DNA of 64,000 bases, taken from NCBI RefSeq assembly GCF_029846115.1, contig NZ_JARVZZ010000001.1:2170001-2234000 (forward strand). The letters run 5' to 3'. Positions within the stretch are counted from its first letter, which is position 1; each line of letters starts with the position of its first letter. Below the pieces are notes generated by a model. That model was not told the DNA's origin. It worked only from the letters and a program-made list of their open reading frames with translations, and did not search any database. This DNA comes from Serratia marcescens (GTDB lineage Bacteria; Pseudomonadota; Gammaproteobacteria; Enterobacterales; Enterobacteriaceae). This document shows, in pieces, positions 57,287 to 64,000 of this stretch. The translations under genes and the position numbers were made by a program.

Positions 57287-58477
57287 ATGACAAGCAATAC
57301 CTCGCAGCCGCTGGGGCTGCACCGGATTAAATTCCATGGGAAAGGTGGCGAGTACTTCGCGATTTGGTTGGTCAACGCATTATTGACCATCGTGACCCTG
57401 GGCATCTATTCCGCTTGGGCGACGGTACGCCGCCGCCGCTATTTTTACGGCAACACGGAATTGGACGGCGATCGTTTCGACTACCATGCGCAACCACTGC
57501 AAATTCTGAAAGGGCGGCTGTTGGTGATCGGCGGCCTCATCGTATTTTATATCCTGTTGGCGGTAACGCCACTGCTGGGGCTGCTGGCTTTGCTGGTGTT
57601 GCTTGCCCTGCTGCCGTGGATCGTTATCCGCAGCTGGCGCTACAATGCGATTATGTCGAGCTATCGCGGCGTGCGTTTTAATTATGTTTGCCGCACCGGG
57701 CGCGCTTATTGGGCGTTACTGTTCTGCCCGCTATTACTGATTATCGGGCTTTATGTCGCCTTAATCATTTTGCTCAGCATTGGCAGCGGTTTTGACAGCA
57801 TCAACGCCATCGGTCTGATGCTGGTGTTGACGCTGCTGTTGGCCGTGCCGGCATTCGCCGCCGTCAACGGTATTATTAGCGCGCTGCAGCACGATCTGTA
57901 CGTTAATAATCTGTTCTTCGGCCGAACGCCGTTTATTGCCGAGCTGAAAAAGTCGGCCTTTATCAAATTTGCCTTGATCGGCCTGCTCATTTTCCTGCCG
58001 TTTATGTTGGCTGCGCTGGTATGTATGGGGTCGTTCATACTGTCCCTGTACCAAATGGTATTGATGGGCATGCTGACGGATGAAACCGCCGATTTGCTGG
58101 TGTTGGAAAATATTGGCAGCCTGCTGCTGATGATGGTGGTGCTGCTGATTGGCGCCTTGATCGCCAGCAGCTATCAGGTCGTCGCCCAACGCAACTATCT
58201 GTTTAACCAGGCGACGCTGAACGGCAACGTAAAATTGCGCTCTTCCATGCAAACGCTGCCGTATATGGGGCTGTTGATCACCAATACCCTGATCACCCTG
58301 TTCTCGCTCGGTTTCGCCGTGCCGGTGGCGGAAGTGCGCCACGCCCGTTATCTGGCGGAGTGCACGGCGGTCGAAGGCGATCTGGCGTTGCTGGACATCG
58401 CGGCGCATCAGGAAACCGCCAACAGCGCGGTGGCCGAAGAAGCGGTGCAGGCGCTGGATCTGGGCGGCAGTTTCTGA
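57287..58477 (+). CDS. DUF898 family membrane protein (YjgN-like)
   Basis: The 396-residue protein has a short cytoplasmic start (MTSNTSQPLGLHRIKFHGKG), the DUF898 block GGEYFAIWLVNALLTIVTLGIYSAWATVRRRRYFYGNTEL, and about seven membrane helices. It is repeated in the second half (KLRSSMQTLPYMGLLITNTLITLFSLGFAVP), suggesting an internal duplication. The function is unknown. The ATG at 57287 follows AGGA; an ATG at 57257 follows GGGAG and would add ten residues, so the start is not certain. It is 7 bp before an M48 peptidase gene. Confidence 0.85.
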   Translation: MTSNTSQPLGLHRIKFHGKGGEYFAIWLVNALLTIVTLGIYSAWATVRRRRYFYGNTELDGDRFDYHAQPLQILKGRLLVIGGLIVFYILLAVTPLLGLLALLVLLALLPWIVIRSWRYNAIMSSYRGVRFNYVCRTGRAYWALLFCPLLLIIGLYVALIILLSIGSGFDSINAIGLMLVLTLLLAVPAFAAVNGIISALQHDLYVNNLFFGRTPFIAELKKSAFIKFALIGLLIFLPFMLAALVCMGSFILSLYQMVLMGMLTDETADLLVLENIGSLLLMMVVLLIGALIASSYQVVAQRNYLFNQATLNGNVKLRSSMQTLPYMGLLITNTLITLFSLGFAVPVAEVRHARYLAECTAVEGDLALLDIAAHQETANSAVAEEAVQALDLGGSF

Positions 58478-58484
58478 GGCGCCG

Positions 58485-59519
58485 ATGATCCTCGAGGGCG
58501 CCTATCAGTTGCCGGGGCGGGCCGCACGTGAGGCGGCTCGCCTGTTGGTTAACGAAAGCGGCGAGGGCGTGACGCTGCAGCGGCAGGATGAGCAACGTTA
58601 CATCCCCTTGGCGGACATCACTGTCTCTGCGGCGCTGGGCAATATCCCGCTGACGCTGACCTTCAAGGACGGCGCGCGCTTTGTGCCGGACGACGACGCG
58701 GCCTTTCGCCGCTGGTTCTATCAGCGCCGTTCGCCGGGTTGGGTGCACCGCCTGGAGCGCCATAAACGCGGCGTCGCCCTGGCGCTGTTGGTGACGCTGC
58801 TGGCCGCCGTGGCCTACGTTAACGTCGTGCTGCCGTGGGCGAGCAACGAAATCGCCATGCGCATCCCCACTTCGGTGGAACAGACGCTGGGTGAACACAC
58901 GCAGACGTTTTTGAGCCAGAGCGGTTTTGAACCCTCCGCATTGCCGGCCGAGCGGCAGCAGGCGTTGCAGCAGCTGTTCCGGCAGGTGATGCCGGCCGAG
59001 ATGCGCCTGGAGCGTACGCCGCTGTCGTTGAAGCTGATGGCGGTGCCCGGTGCGCCGAACGCCTTTATGTTGCCGGACGGCACGCTGGTGCTCAGCGATA
59101 GTCTGGTCGCCCTGTCGAAAAACGACGATGGGCTGGCGGCGGTGATGTTGCATGAGATGGGGCATCACGCTCATCGTCACCCGATGCGCATGTTGGTGCG
59201 TTCGTCACTGGTGGCGTTGACGCTGATGTGGATGACCGGTGACGTCAGCGGCATCGGCGACACGCTGCTGCAGTCTGCGTCCTTCGTGAATGAGATGCAG
59301 TTTTCACGCGGGATGGAGCGCGAGGCGGATGCGTTCGCGATAGCGGAAATGCAGCGCCAGGGGCGTTCGCTGGCGCAAATGGCGGCTATCTACCGCGCGT
59401 TGGCGCAGGCGCCTGAACGCGAGACGGCTGACGGCTGGGTGCTGCCGGCCTGGCTCAGCACCCATCCGGCGATGCAGGAACGGCTGGATGCGGTGAACGA
59501 GGCGATGGCGCAGCAGTAA
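58485..59519 (+). CDS. M48 family metallopeptidase, membrane-anchored
   Basis: The 344-residue protein has an N-terminal domain (residues 1-85, DUF7092-like), one membrane helix (97-117) and a zinc peptidase domain with HEMGH (223-227; HExxH with His223, Glu224, His227), a following HAHRHP stretch and the third ligand in EREADAFAIAEM. The peptidase domain would be periplasmic. It is 7 bp after the DUF898 gene, the typical yjgN-like pair, and ends at a strong terminator. Substrates are unknown; related BepA/LoiP enzymes act in outer-membrane quality control. Confidence 0.85.
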   Translation: MILEGAYQLPGRAAREAARLLVNESGEGVTLQRQDEQRYIPLADITVSAALGNIPLTLTFKDGARFVPDDDAAFRRWFYQRRSPGWVHRLERHKRGVALALLVTLLAAVAYVNVVLPWASNEIAMRIPTSVEQTLGEHTQTFLSQSGFEPSALPAERQQALQQLFRQVMPAEMRLERTPLSLKLMAVPGAPNAFMLPDGTLVLSDSLVALSKNDDGLAAVMLHEMGHHAHRHPMRMLVRSSLVALTLMWMTGDVSGIGDTLLQSASFVNEMQFSRGMEREADAFAIAEMQRQGRSLAQMAAIYRALAQAPERETADGWVLPAWLSTHPAMQERLDAVNEAMAQQ

Positions 59520-59520
59520 T

Positions 59521-59553
59521 AAAAAAGCCCCCGGTTTTCACCGGGGGCTTTTT
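59521..59553. terminator. Bidirectional terminator between the M48 gene and gpmA
   Basis: Six A and GCCCCCGG pair with CCGGGGGC and five T over a TTTTCA loop. It serves both convergent genes. Confidence 0.92.
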
Positions 59554-59568
59554 CGTTAACGGGCGAAA

Positions 59569-60321
59569 TTACTTCGCTTTACCCTGGTTTGCCACGGCGG
59601 CCGCTTTTGCAGCGATCTCGTCGGCGTTACCCAGGTAGTAACGTTTGATTGGCTTGAAGTTCTCGTCGAATTCATACACCAACGGCACGCCGGTTGGGAT
59701 GTTCAGCTCGAGGATTTCGTCTTCGCTCAGGTTATCCAGGTATTTCACCAGCGCGCGCAGCGAGTTGCCGTGCGCTGCAACGATCACGCGCTCGCCGCTC
59801 TTGATGCGTAGCAGGATCTCTTCGTCCCAGTAAGGGATAACGCGATCGATGGTCAGCGCCAGGCTTTCGGTCAGCGGCAGCTCTTGCTCGGTCAGCGAGG
59901 CGTAGCGTGGATCGTGGCCAGGGTAACGTTCGTCTTCTTTGGTCAGCTCAGGTGGGGTCACCGCGAAGCCGCGACGCCATTGTTTCACCTGCTCGTCGCC
60001 GTATTTTTCGGCGGTTTCCGCTTTGTTCAGACCCTGCAGTGCGCCGTAGTGACGTTCGTTCAGCTTCCAGGATTTTTCGGTCGGCAACCAGGCCTGATCC
60101 AGCTCGTCGAGGATGTTCCACAGGGTGTGGATCGCGCGCTTCAGTACGGAGGTGTAAGCGAAGTCGAAAGTGAAACCTTCCTCTTTCAACAGCTTGCCTG
60201 CTGCTTTCGCTTCGGTGCGGCCCTTGTCGGACAGATCAACATCATACCAACCGGTGAAGCGGTTTTCTTGGTTCCACTGGCTTTCGCCGTGACGCACCAG
60301 AACCAGCTTAGTTACAGCCAT
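59569..60321 (-). CDS. gpmA: 2,3-bisphosphoglycerate-dependent phosphoglycerate mutase
   Basis: GpmA interconverts 3- and 2-phosphoglycerate in glycolysis. The 250-residue protein has the phosphohistidine His11 in [12 protein letters not shown] and the second active-site His in [13 protein letters not shown]. The C-terminal tail rich in Ala and Lys is the family form. A Fur box lies 33-51 bp upstream of its start. Confidence 0.97.
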   Translation of the reverse strand: MAVTKLVLVRHGESQWNQENRFTGWYDVDLSDKGRTEAKAAGKLLKEEGFTFDFAYTSVLKRAIHTLWNILDELDQAWLPTEKSWKLNERHYGALQGLNKAETAEKYGDEQVKQWRRGFAVTPPELTKEDERYPGHDPRYASLTEQELPLTESLALTIDRVIPYWDEEILLRIKSGERVIVAAHGNSLRALVKYLDNLSEDEILELNIPTGVPLVYEFDENFKPIKRYYLGNADEIAAKAAAVANQGKAK

Positions 60322-60353
60322 AGCTTAACTCCTTAATAATCTGACATTTCAAT

Positions 60354-60372
60354 GATAACGAAAATCATTATA
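60354..60372. promoter_or_regulatory. Fur box upstream of gpmA
   Basis: GATAACGAAAATCATTATA matches the Fur consensus GATAATGATAATCATTATC at 16 of 19 positions. Fur control of gpmA has been reported in E. coli, so the site fits known biology. Confidence 0.8.
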
Positions 60373-60536
60373 TTGCCGCGGGCCGGGGCTCGGCAATCGA
60401 TAGTGTCTAACCATAGCCAATTTCTTGCCGCAAAGTAAGGGCTGGCGAAAGGAAAAAGCTGAATCGTTCAGGCTGGCGCTGCGAGGGGGAAATGGCGCGC
60501 CGAAATCGCTCCGGGCGCGCCGTGGCGCGGGGAAAA

Positions 60537-60884
60537 TCAGGCCGATTTTTTCAGGCAGTTGCTCATGAAGGTTTTACGCGCGTCGCCCTTCAGATCCTTG
60601 GTCTTGGCGTCGGCGTTGCAGCTTTTCATTTTCTGCTGCTGCGGCGTCAGGGTTTTGCCCGTCGCGGCGGAGCCTTCGGATTTCAGACAGGTGCTCATGA
60701 AGGTGGAGCGATCGGCGCCTTTCAGCGATTTGGTGGATGCCTGTTGGTTGCAATCGGTCATGCGTTTCTGTTGGGCCGCCTGCGCCGGAGAAGGCGTTTT
60801 CGTCGCCGTCGTCGTGTCGGCCGCCATCAGATTGGTGCTCAGCATTAAGCCCGCCAGCAATGGAAGTGCAGTAATCAGACGCAT
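60537..60884 (-). CDS. PsiF repeat protein, exported
   Basis: The 115-residue protein has a signal peptide (MRLITALPLLAGLMLSTNLMA) and two PsiF repeats, each with a paired-Cys pattern (MTDCNQQASTKSLKGADR...FMSTCLK and MKSCNADAKTKDLKGDAR...FMSNCLKK). E. coli PsiF is induced by phosphate starvation; its role is unknown. No clear Pho box was found upstream. The ATG at 60884 follows AAGGAA; an upstream open frame adds 25 unmatched residues. Confidence 0.88.
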   Translation of the reverse strand: MRLITALPLLAGLMLSTNLMAADTTTATKTPSPAQAAQQKRMTDCNQQASTKSLKGADRSTFMSTCLKSEGSAATGKTLTPQQQKMKSCNADAKTKDLKGDARKTFMSNCLKKSA

Positions 60885-61049
60885 AGGTGTTCCTTCAGCT
60901 ATTGATTGGCCGCCATCGGCCGAAAATGGTGACGTTGCACAAGGCGTTGTGCTTATCACGGTAGCCTGAGTGTAGTGTGCGCTTTGGAATAAGGGAAGGT
61001 GGGCGCCGGTGGGGGGATAGCGCTAAAAGGTAAGCATTTATAACAAATT

Positions 61050-61073
61050 GCCCCCGGCCGCACGGCGAGGGGC
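61050..61073 (-). terminator. Possible terminator after galM
   Basis: GCCCC / GGCCGC and GCGGC / GGGGC can pair in an imperfect stem; on the minus strand AATTTGTTAT follows. The pairing is not perfect, so confidence is limited. Confidence 0.45.
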
Positions 61074-61081
61074 GTAGCGGG

Positions 61082-62109
61082 TCAGATAGGATAAAACTGA
61101 TAATGCGTGGCGCTGCGGTAGCGGCTCCCCGGCTGCAGCCAGCAGTCCGGCTGCGGCCACTCGGGATGGTGCGGGCTGTCCGGCAAAAACTCGCTCTCCA
61201 GCGCCACGCCGGCATGGTCGGCGTAGCTGCCGCCATCGCGCGCCGGCGTGCCGGCCAGGTAATTGCCGCTGTAGAGTTGCAGCGCAGGCGCGTCGGTGAA
61301 CACGCTCATTTGCACTTGCCCGTCGGCGGACCACAAATGGGCCGCCGGGCTCTCCAGCGCCCCACAGGTACGATGCAGCAGGAATGCGTGATCGTAGCCT
61401 TTCACCCGTTGCTGGTCCCTGTCGCGCAGGAAATCCTGCAGCAGCGTTTTCGGCTGACGAAAATCCATGCCGCTGCCGTCCACCGGCGTCAGATCGGCGC
61501 AGGGAATGCCCTCGGCGTCGACGGGCAGATAGCGATCGGCGAACAACTGCAGCCGCTGGGCGCGTGCGTCGGTGCCGGCGCCGTCCAGGTTGAAATAGGC
61601 GTGGTTGGTCAGGTTGACCGGGCAGGGGCGATCGACCTGCGCCAGGTAGCTGATTTCCAGACGATTGTCGTGAGTCAGGCGGTAACAAACCTGCACGTCG
61701 AGATTGCCGGGGAAACCCTGATCGCCCTCCGCCGAGTGCAGCGCATAGCAGACCTGTTGCGCATCGTGCTGGACCCGGCGCCAGCGGCGGGCATGAAAAC
61801 CGTCGGGGCCGCCGTGCAACTGGTGGGCGCCCTGATTGGCAGCCAGCGCATGGGGTTTTCCGTCGATGGGCAGGCTGGCGTTGGCGATGCGGTTGGCGTA
61901 GCGGCCGACGGTGGCGCCCAGATAGGCGCCCTGACGCGGGTAGTCCGCCGGGCTGCGGCAGCCGAGCAGCAGCTCGCGTTTTTCACCGGATGTGAGCGGC
62001 AAGACGGCGGACAGCCAGGTGGCGCCCCAGTCCATCAGCGTCACCGTCATGCCACCGGCGTTTTGCAACTGGGTCAGCTGATAAGGCTGCCCATCGGGGG
62101 CGACTGCCG

Positions 62110-62116
<7 letters not shown>
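61082..62116 (-). CDS. galM: Aldose 1-epimerase (galactose mutarotase)
   Basis: GalM converts beta-D-galactose to the alpha form used by GalK. The 344-residue protein has the conserved [30 protein letters not shown] (His), [14 protein letters not shown] (His) and the C-terminal [19 protein letters not shown] region with the catalytic Glu. It overlaps galK by 7 nt. Confidence 0.95.

Positions 62117-64000
<1,884 letters not shown>

Noticed and set aside
60885-61000. Pho box before the psiF-like gene
   Set aside because: No CTGTCAT direct repeats at 11-bp spacing; only a GCACAA/TTGTGC inverted repeat was seen.

Overview
The window is chromosomal DNA from a GC-rich member of the Enterobacterales. 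Gene content, order and protein sequence match the E. coli seqA-kdp-nei-gltA-sdh-suc-cyd-tol-nadA-aroG-gpmA-gal backbone (about 15-17 min). The closest fit is Serratia (S. marcescens group). That genus call is an inference from protein similarity, the pyroglutamate cluster with DUF969/DUF979, and the overall GC richness. No prophage, insertion sequence, CRISPR array or plasmid gene is visible.

Layout: ybfE (partial)-ybfF, seqA-pgm (1-3800); a His-rich PadR-type regulator with its own operator array and a DUF3861 gene (3800-4900); the full K+-scavenging system kdpFABC with kdpDE on the minus strand (4900-12860); ybfA, ybgA-phrB-cyclic-nucleotide phosphodiesterase-ybgI (13290-17810); a 5-oxoproline cluster pxpBCA-DUF969-DUF979-pcp, then nei (17970-23580); the TCA block gltA <> sdhCDAB-sucABCD (23640-35480); a periplasmic nucleotidase, then cydABX-ybgE-ybgC-tolQRAB-pal-cpoB (35490-46970); a seven-tRNA-position array (lysT-valT type) with five intact tRNA-Lys/Val spacers and tandem repeats (47070-48860; four Lys and two Val genes were found); nadA-pnuC; a BvgAS/EvgAS-like two-component system coupled to zitB; aroG; a DUF898-M48 peptidase pair; gpmA, psiF-like and galTKM (galT cut by the window edge).

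The most unusual structure is in the tRNA operon. After the last tRNA-Lys there are three 199-bp direct repeats plus a partial fourth. Each full repeat ends with an exact copy of the last 19 nt of tRNA-Lys and carries an intrinsic terminator. The spacers between the upstream tRNAs hold diverged relatives of the same element: a row of small hairpins followed by an 18-nt tRNA-Lys tail. The stems keep pairing although their sequences differ. This resembles the rtT repeats of the E. coli tyrT operon, but in a lysine/valine tRNA operon.

Other points of interest are a three-copy AGATATATCT operator array before the PadR gene, a terminator-like 20-bp palindrome between kdpC and kdpD that has a look-alike between sucB and sucC, long-spacer inverted repeats before sdhC and sucA, and the stop/start overlap joining a BvgS-like kinase to the zinc exporter ZitB.
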